Of a stretch of 64,000 bases of DNA, positions 18,745 to 27,007 are shown in pieces. The DNA comes from Amycolatopsis sp. QT-25 (lineage in GTDB: Bacteria > Actinomycetota > Actinomycetes > Mycobacteriales > Pseudonocardiaceae). The notes beneath the pieces were generated by a model. That model did not search any database, was not told the DNA's origin, and worked only from the letters and a program-made list of their open reading frames with translations. A program made the position numbers and the translations under genes. Each line of letters opens with the position of its first letter. Position 1 is the first letter of the stretch. The stretch lies in the NCBI RefSeq assembly GCF_029369745.1, contig NZ_CP120210.1, positions 558,001 through 622,000 of the forward strand, given 5' to 3'.

Positions 18745-19443
18745 GTGATCAGACGCTGGGGCGTGGCGTTGAGCGCCGCGCTGTTGACCGTGGGGCTGCC
18801 GGCCTGCTCGCCGCCGAACCTGGGCCGCGTCGTCCCGCAGGCGGCCGCTCCGGAAGGACTGCGCACACCTTCGGCGACCCCGACTCCAACCCCGACCCCG
18901 CCGCCGACGTCCACCACGACCCCGCCGCCCGGACCGCAGCCGGAGGAGAAACACTCGGGGAAGGGGAACGCGTCGGTCCCCATGTCCTGGCCGATGCGCA
19001 TCGGCTTCGTGACCTTCGCCTGTCCGAAGTGCTCCGGGCACGTCGCGGTCGGCACCGAGAACGAGCTGGTCGTCAACGACGTCGGCCCGTACAAGGGCAC
19101 GCAGTGGATCAACGACATGCCCGACCACCAGGCGAAGACGTTCACCGTCAAGGCCAACGCCGCCTGGACGCTGACCATCACCGACGAACGCGGCTTGCCC
19201 GTGCTGGCGCCGGGCAAACCGCTCTCGGGCAAGCGCGACGCGGTCTTCTCCGTGCCGGACGCCGTCTCGTCGGTCGCCGTCACCACCAAGGGCAGCGGCA
19301 ACACCGCGGTGTGGGTGCGCAGCGGCGACTACGCGGAGCTCCCCGTGAATCAGCTCGGCGACTACCAGGGGCGGGTGCCCGTGTCCGGTCCGGCCTTCGT
19401 GTCGCTGGAAGGCGACGGCACCTGGACGGTCACCGCGTCCTAG
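18745..19443 (+). CDS. Putative lipoprotein with Thr/Pro linker
   Basis: The 232-residue product starts at GTG 18745 behind a GGGGGGA ribosome site. It has a lipoprotein signal ending LTVGLPACS (lipobox LPAC), a Thr/Pro-rich wall-spanning linker at about 40-65, then a compact beta-rich domain holding CPKC (residues about 93-96) and repeated VKANAAWTLTI/GDGTWTVTAS strands. The CPKC pair could bind metal or form a disulfide. I do not recognise the domain beyond this. It diverges from the sialidase-fold gene. Confidence 0.75.
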   Translation: MIRRWGVALSAALLTVGLPACSPPNLGRVVPQAAAPEGLRTPSATPTPTPTPPPTSTTTPPPGPQPEEKHSGKGNASVPMSWPMRIGFVTFACPKCSGHVAVGTENELVVNDVGPYKGTQWINDMPDHQAKTFTVKANAAWTLTITDERGLPVLAPGKPLSGKRDAVFSVPDAVSSVAVTTKGSGNTAVWVRSGDYAELPVNQLGDYQGRVPVSGPAFVSLEGDGTWTVTAS

Positions 19444-19454
19444 ACAGGACGGAG

Positions 19455-19481
19455 GCCACCTCCGGGGCTTCCGAAGGTGGC
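19455..19481. terminator. Bidirectional terminator hairpin after the lipoprotein gene
   Basis: GCCACCT and AGGTGGC pair, with a further CGG/CCG step inside, in the gap between two convergent genes. TTT follows on the plus strand. Confidence 0.65.
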
Positions 19482-19497
19482 TTTGCCGGTACCGCGA

Positions 19498-19989
19498 TCA
19501 GCGGTAGTTCGTGAACTGCAGCGCGATCTCGAAGTCCTTGCCCTTCAGCAAGGCGATCACGTCCTGCAACTGGTCCTTCTTCTTGCCGGACACCCGCAAC
19601 TGGTCGCCCTGGATCTGCGCCTGGACCCCCTTGGGGCCTTCGTCGCGGATGAACTTGGCGATCTGCTTCGCCTTGTCCGACGCGATCCCCTGCAGGATCT
19701 TGCCGCCGATCTTGTAGATCTTGCCGGACAACGCCGGTTCGTCCGCCTCGAAGGCCTTGAGGGAGATGCCGCGTTTGATCAGCTTCTCCTTGAAGACCTC
19801 GACCGCCGCCAGCGCCCGCTCCTCGGTCTCGGACTCGATCGTGATCGCTTCCTCACCGGACCAGTCGATCTTGGTCCCGGTACCCCGGAAGTCGAACCGC
19901 GTACCGAGCTCCTTGCCGGCCTGGTTCAGGGCGTTGTCCACCTCCTGGCGATCGACCTTGCTCACCACGTCGAAAGAGGGATCCGCCAC
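19498..19989 (-). CDS. yajQ: YajQ family cyclic di-GMP-binding/nucleotide-binding protein
   Basis: The 163-residue product begins [29 protein letters not shown] and contains [42 protein letters not shown] and [16 protein letters not shown], covering the whole YajQ/UPF0234 family at its usual length. Family members bind c-di-GMP in some bacteria. The EAL-type enzyme at 36.7 kb in this window could set that ligand level, which is only an inference. Probably cytoplasmic. Confidence 0.93.
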   Translation of the reverse strand: MADPSFDVVSKVDRQEVDNALNQAGKELGTRFDFRGTGTKIDWSGEEAITIESETEERALAAVEVFKEKLIKRGISLKAFEADEPALSGKIYKIGGKILQGIASDKAKQIAKFIRDEGPKGVQAQIQGDQLRVSGKKKDQLQDVIALLKGKDFEIALQFTNYR

Positions 19990-20049
19990 GTGTTCTCACA
20001 CCTCGTACTCGCTTGTCAGGAGCTTCCACCCTAGCCCTGCGGAACCCGG

Positions 20050-20080
20050 TTGACCGGCCCGCCACGGCATTGGGTATTCT
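20050..20080 (+). promoter_or_regulatory. Possible promoter of tRNA-Tyr
   Basis: TTGACC (20050-20055) and TATTCT (20075-20080) lie about 28 bases before the tRNA. The 19-base spacer is longer than ideal, so the call is tentative. Confidence 0.4.
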
Positions 20081-20108
20081 TTCGTCTCGGCCGGGGTCAC
20101 CCGGCCAC

Positions 20109-20190
20109 GGCGAGTTGCCCGAGCGGCCAAAGGGATCTGACTGTAAATCAGACGGCACAGCCTTCGGGGGTTCGAATCCCTCACTCGCCA
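20109..20190 (+). tRNA. tRNA-Tyr (GUA)
   Basis: The 82-base class II tRNA has acceptor arms GGCGAGT and ACTCGCC, anticodon stem TCTGA/TCAGA with loop CTGTAAA (anticodon GTA at 20143-20145), a long variable arm and TTCGAATC in the T loop. CCA is not encoded. Confidence 0.95.
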
Positions 20191-20195
20191 CACCG

Positions 20196-20230
20196 GAAGC
20201 GGCCTCGTGACCAAGTCACGGGGCCGCTTC
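20196..20230 (+). terminator. Terminator hairpin after tRNA-Tyr
   Basis: GAAGCGGCC pairs with GGCCGCTTC, with an inner GTGAC/GTCAC step around CAA. It lies 5 bases after the tRNA. Confidence 0.75.
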
Positions 20231-20369
20231 TGTCATGGCTGGCGGATTCGCGGGAGCGACGTAGTTAGTAACCAGTAAACTTAATTGGCCGTGGCTGACC
20301 GGATGGGTCTCCGCACGGACGTCTCCGCCAGGTTGAGCCCCGCGCTGGTGGACGCGGCGCTGGCGGGCG

Positions 20370-21193
20370 CGGGGCGTTGTCGGCTGAGGTACCGGGTGAG
20401 CCGCCCCGGATCGACGTGGCCGGCGCGGTACTCCTCGCACTCGGCACGCTCGGAGTTCTGCTGGTCATCGCCGAACCCGCGATCTGGTCGGCTCCGTGGC
20501 CGGCCGGTGGTCCTCTAGCCGGTTCCACCGCGGTCCTGGCGGTGTGGGCCGTCCTTGAACTGCGTACCGCGGTGCCGCTGGTGAACCTTCGGTTGCCCGG
20601 CCAGGGGCCCTCCTGCGCGCGAACGTGGCGATACTCGTGGCCGGTGCGGGGTTGCACCTGCAGTTCACCCGTTACGTGCGGACACCCGACGGTGCCCACT
20701 ACGGATTCGCGCTTCCCGGCCTCGCCGCCGGAGCCGCCCTGATCCCGTTCTCGCTGCTCGGATTCGCCGCGGGAAAGGCGGTGCCGCGTCTCATCGCGCG
20801 TCACCGAGCGGTGGACGTACGCGACCTCGATCGTGATCGCCGCGGCCGGCGCCCTGCTTTCCGCAGGCGACCGGTCGCTCGTCCTTGTCCTGCTGGCGAT
20901 CACCCTGCTCGGCTTCGCTGTGGGAGGGGTCTTCGCGGTGATGCCCAAGCTCGTTCTCGTCGGTGTGCCCCCGGACGAGACAGCGAGCGTGCTTTCGATC
21001 GACCAGATCACCCGCAGCATCGGGATGGCCGCGGGTAGCGCACTCGCCGGATTGCTGCTCGCCGCGACCACCCCGGACGGCGTGTTGACTCCCCACGCGA
21101 AACGGCTACCTCATCACGGCATTGTGGGCGTTGCTCCCACTCGCCGTCCGCGCGCTGACCATCGCCACGAGCAGATCTCCGCGAGCGGCCTGA
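20370..21193 (+). pseudogene. MFS drug-transporter remnant with several frameshifts
   Basis: Membrane-transporter sequence continues across at least three frames: RIDVAGAVLLALGTLGVLL and LELRTAVPLVNLRL first, then ANVAILVAGAGLHLQFTR and LIPFSLLGFAAGKAVPRL from about 20610, then ALLGFAVGG..FAVMPKLV and SIGMAAGSALAGLLL from about 20815, then NGYLITALWALLPLAVRAL from about 21100 to a TGA at 21191. This order matches the second half of 14-segment DHA2-type MFS exporters. The first half, including the start, is missing. The gene cannot make an intact transporter. Confidence 0.85.
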
Positions 21194-21196
21194 CCG

Positions 21197-21958
21197 TCAG
21201 CGCGGTGCGCGCTCCCAGACCGACACGTGCTTGGTGCTCTCGGCGGTGAGTTCCGAGCGATCCCAGTCCGCCCAGCGGTGCTTCAGGCGCATCCCGGCGA
21301 TACGTGCCATGAGGTCCAGTTCGGCGGGCCAGACATACCGGAAGGGGATACGGCGGAACCGCCCCTGCCCGTCCGGTGACACGGTGACATGGTTCGACGT
21401 GAACTCCTGGGTGACCACGTCGTACTGGTCGAATCCGACATAGCCGGGTGCCAGGGCGAACGGGACGATGTCCTGCCCGGGTGGCAGGCGGCGCAGCTCC
21501 GGCAGGCCCACTTCGACGACGAACAACCCACCCGGCCGCAGATGGGCGGCCGCGTTGCGGAAGACGTCGACCTGCCCGTCCTGGGTGGTGACGTTGCCGA
21601 TCGTGTTGAAGACCAGGTATGCCAACGAGAACTGACCGGCCACCCGCGTCTTCGTCATATCGCCGATCGTGACCTCGACGGCGTCGCCACCCGGTTTGTC
21701 CGCGATCCGCCCCGCCATCGCCCGGCTCAGTTCGATGCCGTGCACCGGCACGCCGCGGGCGGCCAGCGGGATCGCGATCCGCCCGGTCCCGACGGCGAAC
21801 TCGAGCACCGGCCCGTCGGCCAGGTCTTCGAGGACGTCCACCGCGGAGGTCACCACTTCGGGCGCGTTCGCTCCACCCGGCGCGTCATAGCCTGCGGCGA
21901 CACTCTCGGGGAACCAGCCGTCCGCCGGGTCGTCTTCCGTCTCCGTCTCACCGATCAC
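21197..21958 (-). CDS. Class I SAM-dependent methyltransferase
   Basis: The 253-residue product has motif I VLEFAVGTGRIAIPLAARG, the acidic post-I end GIELSRAM and GDMTKTRVAGQFSLAYLVFNTIG, all typical of small-molecule Rossmann methyltransferases. Substrate is unknown. It starts with GTG 21958 and ends 3 bases from the MFS remnant stop on the other strand, so the remnant's tail abuts it. Nearby genes give no pathway clue. Confidence 0.8.
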   Translation of the reverse strand: MIGETETEDDPADGWFPESVAAGYDAPGGANAPEVVTSAVDVLEDLADGPVLEFAVGTGRIAIPLAARGVPVHGIELSRAMAGRIADKPGGDAVEVTIGDMTKTRVAGQFSLAYLVFNTIGNVTTQDGQVDVFRNAAAHLRPGGLFVVEVGLPELRRLPPGQDIVPFALAPGYVGFDQYDVVTQEFTSNHVTVSPDGQGRFRRIPFRYVWPAELDLMARIAGMRLKHRWADWDRSELTAESTKHVSVWERAPR

Positions 21959-22006
21959 GGTCGCCGACGCTACGCCGCGACCGTGCGCTTTTCATCCCGT
22001 TTTTCG

Positions 22007-22387
22007 TCACCGGCCGCGATCCCGCTTGTGCGGCCACGCCGGACGCCTGTTCGGTTCGGCCAGGTCCTCGAGGTAGGTGTACTCGCTGAAGTCGTCGTCC
22101 GTCGTGGGTGCTCTCCGGGCACGGCGAGGTGCGGCCGGTGCGGACTCGGCCTCGAGACGCGCGGCGACCTCGGCCAGCAGCGGCCACAGCTTCTCCTGTG
22201 CCCTGGGCACGAACAGCGCCTGCGCGATCGGGTGCTCGCAGCTCCCGGCGGCGACCTCCTCCCAGCTGAACTTGCCGTCCCGGACACAGTCCGCCGCCCG
22301 GGCCAGCCGCGGCGGGACGTCGGGCCGTTCCGCCGCGCGCCGGAACACCTCGGCCGTGAACGTCGACGCGTCGACCACCCCCGCCAC
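22007..22387 (-). CDS. Hypothetical small protein
   Basis: The 126-residue frame starts at GTG 22387 with ACGGAG directly before it. The first 80 residues look helical (DASTFTAEVFRRAAERPDVPPRL, QEKLWPLLAEVAARLEAE). The rest is Arg/Pro-rich and acidic and ends in PHKRDRGR. No known domain, signal or membrane segment is visible. Third-position GC is high, as for real genes here. Confidence 0.55.
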   Translation of the reverse strand: MAGVVDASTFTAEVFRRAAERPDVPPRLARAADCVRDGKFSWEEVAAGSCEHPIAQALFVPRAQEKLWPLLAEVAARLEAESAPAAPRRARRAPTTDDDFSEYTYLEDLAEPNRRPAWPHKRDRGR

Positions 22388-22477
22388 CTCCGTCGCTCTC
22401 CCGCCGCCAAGCCGGGATACGACCCTACCGAGCGGTCGATGAGCAGCGGAATTCCCGCCGTACGACCCGGTGAAGCA

Positions 22478-23047
22478 TCAGCTCGAGGCGGCCCGGTACC
22501 GCAGGAGCACGATTCCGGAAGCGAACGGCCGCTCCTCCACCAGCCGAAGCTTCGGGACCCCGGTGGGGCCCTCGAACAACCGGCGGCCTTCGCCGACCAC
22601 GACGGGATAGACGAACAGCCGATACTCGTCGACGAGGCCCTCGGCGATGAGCGCCCACACCAGCGAGATGCTGCCGGTCGTCACGATGTCCCTGCCTTCG
22701 GCGGCCTTCAACCGCTCGATCTCCGAACGCAGCTCACCGGAGAGCACCGTGGTGTTCTCCCACTCCGGCTCCGTCAGCGTGCTCGAGAGCACGTACTTGC
22801 TCACCGAGTCGAGATAAGCCGAGATACCTGTCGTGTCCTCCGTTTGTTTCGGCCAGTACCCGCGCATGTCTTCGAAGGTGACGCGTCCGAGGAGTAACGC
22901 GTCGGCGTTCTCACGTTGTTCGCGGAGCGTGGCCAGCACATCCGACTGGTCGACGTCCGGATCGGTGTCGCCGGGACTGAACCAGTCACCCGCCAGTTCG
23001 ACGACGCCGTCGATCGTGCTGTTCTCCGTCACGATCAGCTCTCGCAT
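22478..23047 (-). CDS. RibD C-terminal/dihydrofolate-reductase family protein
   Basis: The 189-residue product begins MRELIVTENSTIDGVVE, then ALLLGRVTFEDMRGYWP, KYVLSSTLTEPEWENT, and a C-terminal Gly-rich NADPH loop with VVVGEGRRLFEG. These are the usual motifs of the actinobacterial dihydrofolate-reductase-like RibD_C group, whose physiological reactions are mostly unknown. An ATG four codons upstream (23059) is a possible start, but neither has a strong ribosome site. It diverges from a broken acetyltransferase gene. Confidence 0.8.
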   Translation of the reverse strand: MRELIVTENSTIDGVVELAGDWFSPGDTDPDVDQSDVLATLREQRENADALLLGRVTFEDMRGYWPKQTEDTTGISAYLDSVSKYVLSSTLTEPEWENTTVLSGELRSEIERLKAAEGRDIVTTGSISLVWALIAEGLVDEYRLFVYPVVVGEGRRLFEGPTGVPKLRLVEERPFASGIVLLRYRAASS

Positions 23048-23087
23048 GAACCGGACCATACCGCCGGCCACCGACAAGAATGGACCG

Positions 23088-23650
23088 ATGACCGAGCCGC
23101 CCGCCCACGGATCCGTCGTTCTCCGCGAGTTCACTAAAGCCGACGTCCGGCTCGCCCTCGAACTCGGCGAGACTCGCACATCCCGCTCATCCGGGGGCTC
23201 CCCGCGTGGCCGACCGGTCAGGAAGCCGAAGCGTGGGTGCGACGGCGGCAGGGCCCTCGCGCCGCGAACGAAACCGCCGTCGGCACGATCGGACTCTGGC
23301 CGCGCAAGCTGTCCGAAAGCATCGGGATCATGGTCTTCTCGATCTCGCCCGAGCGACGGCGGCGCGGTTCCGCGACCGACGCGCTGAAGGCGATCACCGA
23401 GTTCGCCTGGGCCGTCCCCGGCATCGAGCGGATCGAGCCGTGGAATCACGGCTCCGTTCGCGCGGCCGAGAAAGCGGGCTATCGGAACGAAGGACCGCTG
23501 CCCGCCCGGCACGAAATCGGCGGTGCCCTACGGGACATGCTCGGCTACGTCTCGCCGTGCACCGCGCGCCTCGACGAGTACCAGGCCTCACCCGCGGGTT
23601 CGCCCGCCATGTTCCAGCTCCAGGACACCTTCGGCGTGACACGCGCGTAG
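23088..23650 (+). pseudogene. Frameshifted GNAT acetyltransferase
   Basis: The first frame gives MTEPPAHGSVVLREFTKADVR and runs to about ELGETRTS. Near 23170 homology moves to another frame: HIPLIRGLPAWPTGQEAEAWVRRR, GTIGLWPRKLSESIGIMVF, SPERRRRGSATDALKAI and GSVRAAEKAGYRNEG. The last two are the acetyl-CoA and C-terminal GNAT motifs. One frame change separates the halves, so an intact enzyme is not made unless the base is an assembly error. The second frame runs past the natural GNAT end to a stop at 23650, overlapping the next broken gene. Confidence 0.75.
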
Positions 23651-23966
23651 ATGCCAGGGCCGAGGGCTCCCATCCGTTCGGCCGGATCGTCGGCCTCACC
23701 GTAGATCCGGACGCCGCGGGCGACGAACGGGTCGAGTAAGACCAGATCATCGATCAGCAAGGCGACTTTGCGGTGCCCTGCTTGGAGGTTGCGGAACTTC
23801 CGGGTCGCGAGGACCGACGCGCCACGCCGCCGACCCAGAAGTGCGTCCCGTCGAACTCGAACGCCAACGGGACGACGTCGGGCTGTTCACCGTCCTCGGA
23901 CAGGGTCGCGAAGCGGGCCAAGGGTTGCGAGCGCAGGTATGCGATCTCCTCCTCTGTGAAAGCCAT
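23545..23966 (-). pseudogene. Frameshifted PPOX-class (probably F420-dependent) oxidoreductase
   Basis: From ATG 23966 the frame reads MAFTEEEIAYLRSQPLARFATL and FEFDGTHFWVGG, the usual start of small PPOX/F420 enzymes. Near 23830 homology moves to another frame: RKFRNLQAGHRKVALLIDDLV, VRIYGEADD and ITPKVSWSWN-like ARVTPKVSWSWNMAGE, ending at 23545. Both halves together span a full-length family member of about 140 residues. One frame change breaks it. It could also be a sequencing error. Confidence 0.75.
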
Positions 23967-23979
23967 GGCGCCATCCTTC

Positions 23980-25194
23980 TCAAGCCGTCTGAACCTGCGC
24001 GTGATCGAGCATCAGCATGTCGGTGACGAAACAGACCGGTGTGCCGTCGGCCGCACGGCCAATCCAGGTCGGGTAGCTCCCGTCTCCCCAGCCGGTGGTG
24101 AAGGCGATGACGTTGCCGTCCGCACCCTCCGGGGTGACGTCGATGTACGGATCCACCTCCTCGAATTTCTCCAGGAGATCGTCGTCCATTTCCTCGGGGA
24201 GGGCCGTGGCATCGGCGAAACAGCCCGTGCCGCTGTCCACGCCGTAACCATAGAATTCCCCGTCTCCGAGGAAGAGCGCGTGCTGTCCCGCCCAGAGCGC
24301 GGTTTCCCAGGTGGCGACGGGAACGTCGGCGACGACGAGCTTCGCTGCCGCGACCCGTTCGTGCTCGGGTTCGTCGACGAACCGGAGCACGGACACCTCG
24401 ACTCGGTACTCGCCAGGAGGCACGGTGACGGTGAAGTGCTCGGTGTCCGTGTCCAGGAAGGACGGGTCCGACGCGACCAGCCTGCCGCTGGGCATGCGGA
24501 GCTTTCCCGCGTCCCGAAGCTCGACCTCGACGAGGCCGTGGTCTCCCCTCAGCGAGAAGCGCGTGCCCGCGGTGAACATCTCGTCCATGCCGGAAGGGCG
24601 CAGCGGGACAGACGGCCGCCAGGGGCGTTCCTCGACGGGCAGCGGCGGATCGGTGTCGGGAGCGTCCGGGGTCCGAAGGGTCAGCGGCCCCGACTTCGCG
24701 AGTGGTTCCCAGTCGCCGAAGGCGGGCTTCGGCATCGTCAGCTCCGATACCTGCTTGGTCACCTGGCCACTGCTCGAACCGCCGCCGTAACCCTGGGGTG
24801 CTTGATGCATCCAGCCCTTGCCGTCCGGGCCGAAGGACATCTCCGTGCGGCCGGCGCTTTTCTTGTCGAACTCCTCCTGGTCGTCGAACCGGTAGGTCCA
24901 CTGCTCGACCTTCATGAGGAACAGCGCGCTGTCTTCCAGCACGCGGAACTCGAAGAAACCCCGGCGTCTGCCCAGCTCGTCGAACTGCACCGAGCGGGCG
25001 TAGCAGTGCTTCCAAGCGATTTCGAGTAGTACCAGTGGCACCTCGGTGCCGGGACGCACCAGCGCGACGGCGTATTGCTCTCCGGCGGCGTCGCGTTTCC
25101 GCGCGGTGCCGGGCGAGAGCCTCCCGATCAACGCGCGGGCGGCCGGATCCCAGCCTTCGCAGTAGACGACGTCCAGCAAAGTCCCCTCAGACAT
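23980..25194 (-). CDS. DUF4241 domain protein
   Basis: The 404-residue product carries a C-terminal DUF4241 region with YGVDSGTGCFADATA, FTTGWGDGSYPTWIGR and VCFVTDMLML, and a longer N-terminal part that is beta-rich (WTYRFDDQEEFDKK.., FGPDGKGWMHQAPQGYGGG). DUF4241 proteins often appear near toxin-immunity genes, but no toxin is seen here. ATG 25194 is preferred to the codon at 25224 because the first ten residues before it are not conserved-looking; its ribosome site is weak. Function is unknown. Confidence 0.75.
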   Translation of the reverse strand: MSEGTLLDVVYCEGWDPAARALIGRLSPGTARKRDAAGEQYAVALVRPGTEVPLVLLEIAWKHCYARSVQFDELGRRRGFFEFRVLEDSALFLMKVEQWTYRFDDQEEFDKKSAGRTEMSFGPDGKGWMHQAPQGYGGGSSSGQVTKQVSELTMPKPAFGDWEPLAKSGPLTLRTPDAPDTDPPLPVEERPWRPSVPLRPSGMDEMFTAGTRFSLRGDHGLVEVELRDAGKLRMPSGRLVASDPSFLDTDTEHFTVTVPPGEYRVEVSVLRFVDEPEHERVAAAKLVVADVPVATWETALWAGQHALFLGDGEFYGYGVDSGTGCFADATALPEEMDDDLLEKFEEVDPYIDVTPEGADGNVIAFTTGWGDGSYPTWIGRAADGTPVCFVTDMLMLDHAQVQTA

Positions 25195-25227
25195 GCAGCG
25201 AAACCTAGCGGGTATCCCCGACAAAAC

Positions 25228-25872
25228 TCACGCTTTCTCGCGGATCGCGTAGTCACCGAAGGCCGGCTCCAACAGTTCGAAAGCCCGCTGGGTCGCCTTC
25301 GTGAGCGTCTTCGCGATCTCCTCGTTGCTTTCGCCGGCGTGTGAGCGCCGCAGAACCTCCCGGAAGAGCACGCGGTCGATCGCGTTGAGCTCGGCGGCCG
25401 CCATGATCGGGGTGACGTCGTTCGCGTCGGCTCCGGTCTCGGTCGCGAGCAGTTCGGCGAGTGCCGCTTCCCGCAGTTCGTGCAGTTCACGCAGCCGCGC
25501 GGTCAGGGTCGGGCTCTCCAGGACCATTTTCGCGAAGACCGGCCCGGTGAAGCCGATCACGGGCGAGTGTTCCGCCACCGCGTCCAGGAAGGTTCGCCGT
25601 AGCGCGGCCAGGGCCGACTCGCCCGCTTTCCGCTCGCGGACGGCGTTCGCCAGCCCGACCGTGAACTCCTCGTGCTGGTCGAGCGCCAAGTCCTCCTTGC
25701 GCGCGAAGTAGTTGGTGACGGTCTTCTTGGCGACTCTCGCCGCCGCGGCGATCTCGGCGATCGTCGTCTCCTCGAAGCCCTTCTCGATGAAGAGGAGCGT
25801 CGCCTGGTCGGAGATCAGCTGCCGCGTCTCCTGCTTCTTGAGCTCTCGCAAACCCACATCCATGCTGGTCAT
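25228..25872 (-). CDS. TetR family transcriptional regulator
   Basis: The 214-residue product has the N-terminal helix-turn-helix ETRQLISDQATLLFIEKGFEETTIAEIAAAARVAKKTVTNYF, typed here in pieces: FEETTIAEIAAAARV and KKTVTNYFARKEDL. The C-terminal 150 residues are helical and would bind a ligand. It is divergent from a small basic ORF and a VOC protein gene; a palindromic site lies only 9 bases from its start. It probably represses itself and the divergent pair. ATG 25863 is an alternative start. Confidence 0.9.
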   Translation of the reverse strand: MTSMDVGLRELKKQETRQLISDQATLLFIEKGFEETTIAEIAAAARVAKKTVTNYFARKEDLALDQHEEFTVGLANAVRERKAGESALAALRRTFLDAVAEHSPVIGFTGPVFAKMVLESPTLTARLRELHELREAALAELLATETGADANDVTPIMAAAELNAIDRVLFREVLRRSHAGESNEEIAKTLTKATQRAFELLEPAFGDYAIREKA

Positions 25873-25880
25873 GGGCGAAG

Positions 25881-25897
25881 TTTACCACCGTCGTAAA
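25881..25897. promoter_or_regulatory. Candidate TetR operator
   Basis: TTTACCACCGTCGTAAA is a 17-base near-perfect dyad (TTTAC-AC-GT-GTAAA) between the TetR start and the divergent promoter. Position and symmetry suit a TetR site; it has not been shown. Confidence 0.6.
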
Positions 25898-25904
25898 AAT
25901 ATCC

Positions 25905-25932
25905 TTGACTTCCGGTAGTCCGAATGTAAACT
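25905..25932 (+). promoter_or_regulatory. Promoter toward the small ORF and VOC gene
   Basis: TTGACT (25905-25910) and TAAACT (25927-25932) are separated by 16 bases. A small dyad GTAA-AC-TTAC (25926-25935) overlaps the -10 and could bind a repressor. Confidence 0.5.
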
Positions 25933-25970
25933 TACGTCCGTACTACCAAGCAGTGAGAGAAGGAGGCTCC

Positions 25971-26111
25971 TTGACCGCTCGAATCCCCCAAGGCAACGAA
26001 GGCACCAACCGCGCCCAGCGCCGCCGGAACGACCGTCGTCAGCAGCCGTTCCCCGGCCGCTCGATGCCGGTGCGCCGCTCGACCGGCGTCCCGCGCCGCC
26101 GGTCGTACTGA
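25971..26111 (+). CDS. Small Arg-rich protein, 46 residues
   Basis: TTG 25971 follows AAGGAGG at an ideal 4-base distance, a strong ribosome site. The product reads MTARIPQGNEGTNRAQRRRN and ends in RSTGVPRRRSY, with about 13 Arg residues, so it is highly basic and likely disordered or nucleic-acid binding. It lies 47 bases before the VOC gene in the same direction and shares its promoter. No family is recognised. The strong ribosome site makes translation likely. Confidence 0.6.
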   Translation: MTARIPQGNEGTNRAQRRRNDRRQQPFPGRSMPVRRSTGVPRRRSY

Positions 26112-26158
26112 CCGATCAGCTCATCCGACAACGCACTGCCGACCGAAGGGGATAGCCC

Positions 26159-26539
26159 ATGAACGTCCTTGCCTCCACCGTCTCGCTGACCGTCGACGAC
26201 GTCGCCGCCTCCAGCCGTTTCTTCACCGAGCACTTCGGCTTCACCGAGCAGATGGCCGCGGAGGGTTTCGTCTCCCTCGGGCACGAAACCGCGAAGGTGA
26301 CCATCGTGCTGCTTCAGGCGGGCATCGAGGTCTTGCCGGAGAGCCTGCGGCAGCAGCGCGCGTCCGGCGTGATCGTGGCTTTCACGGTCGAGAACCTCGA
26401 AGCGGAGGAGAAGCGCCTGCGCGACGAAGGTGTCGAGATCACGTTGCCGCTGCGGGAAGAGCCCTGGGGAGAACGCCTCTTCATGGTCACCGATCCCAAC
26501 GGTGTTCCCGTGGAACTCGTGGAATGGGTGCAGCAGTAG
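26159..26539 (+). CDS. VOC (glyoxalase/bleomycin-resistance) family protein
   Basis: The 126-residue product has the vicinal-oxygen-chelate pattern: LASTVSLTVDDVAASSRFFTEHFGF-type start, EKRLRDEGVEITLPL and RLFMVTDPNGVPVELVEWV at the end, with Glu/His-like metal ligands. Single-domain members bind or modify small toxic molecules. It is downstream of the small basic ORF and under the TetR site, so it may be induced by the TetR ligand (inference). AAGGGG precedes the ATG. Confidence 0.85.
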   Translation: MNVLASTVSLTVDDVAASSRFFTEHFGFTEQMAAEGFVSLGHETAKVTIVLLQAGIEVLPESLRQQRASGVIVAFTVENLEAEEKRLRDEGVEITLPLREEPWGERLFMVTDPNGVPVELVEWVQQ

Positions 26540-26564
26540 GGAATCACTCCGTCTTTCGATAAAC

Positions 26565-26605
26565 CAAGGCGAGGCCTGGTCCACAATGGACCAAGCCTCG
26601 CCTTG
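26565..26605. terminator. Bidirectional terminator between two VOC genes
   Basis: CAAGGCGAGGC and GCCTCGCCTTG pair, with an inner TGGTCCA/TGGACCA stem and CAA loop, giving 18 paired bases with one mismatch, in the gap between convergent genes. Confidence 0.85.
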
Positions 26606-26617
26606 TCGTCGCCGGAC

Positions 26618-27007
26618 CTACTTCATCGTGGCGAGCTGGATGAGGTTGCCGCAGGTGTCGTCGAAGACGGCGGTGACCACCGGCCCCATGTCGACGGCGT
26701 CCTGGGTGAACTCGACACCCAGCCCCTTGAGCCGTTCGACCTCGGCGTACACGTCGTCGACGGCGAACTGGGTGAACGGGATGCCGTCGCTCACCAGTGC
26801 CTCTTTGAACGGCTTCGCCGCCGGATGGCCGTCCGGCTCCAGCAGCAGTTCGACGCCGTCGGGAGCGGCGGGGGAGACCACGGTGAGCCAGCGGGCGTCA
26901 CCGGTGGGCACGTCGTGCTTCTTGGTGAACCCCAGCTTCTCGGTGTAGAAGGCGAGTGCCTTGGCCTGGTCGTCGACGAAGACGCTGGTGATGTTGATCC
27001 GGATCAC
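26618..27007 (-). CDS. VOC family protein coupled to ArsR
   Basis: The 129-residue product starts at GTG 27007 (VIRINITSVFVDDQAKALAF) and has YTEKLGFTKK, ARWLTVV and a terminal DDTCGNLIQLATM with the VOC Gly-Asn-Leu pattern. AAAGGAAACG is a ribosome site within the upstream gene, and the GTGA overlap with the ArsR stop shows translational coupling. ArsR-VOC pairs are common in actinobacteria, usually for stress or xenobiotic response. Its ligand is unknown. Confidence 0.85.
   Translation of the reverse strand: MIRINITSVFVDDQAKALAFYTEKLGFTKKHDVPTGDARWLTVVSPAAPDGVELLLEPDGHPAAKPFKEALVSDGIPFTQFAVDDVYAEVERLKGLGVEFTQDAVDMGPVVTAVFDDTCGNLIQLATMK

Noticed and set aside
20109..21193. Integration of a mobile element at tRNA-Tyr, suggested by the broken genes beside it
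   Set aside because: No second copy of the tRNA 3' end, integrase or other mobility gene was seen in the region.
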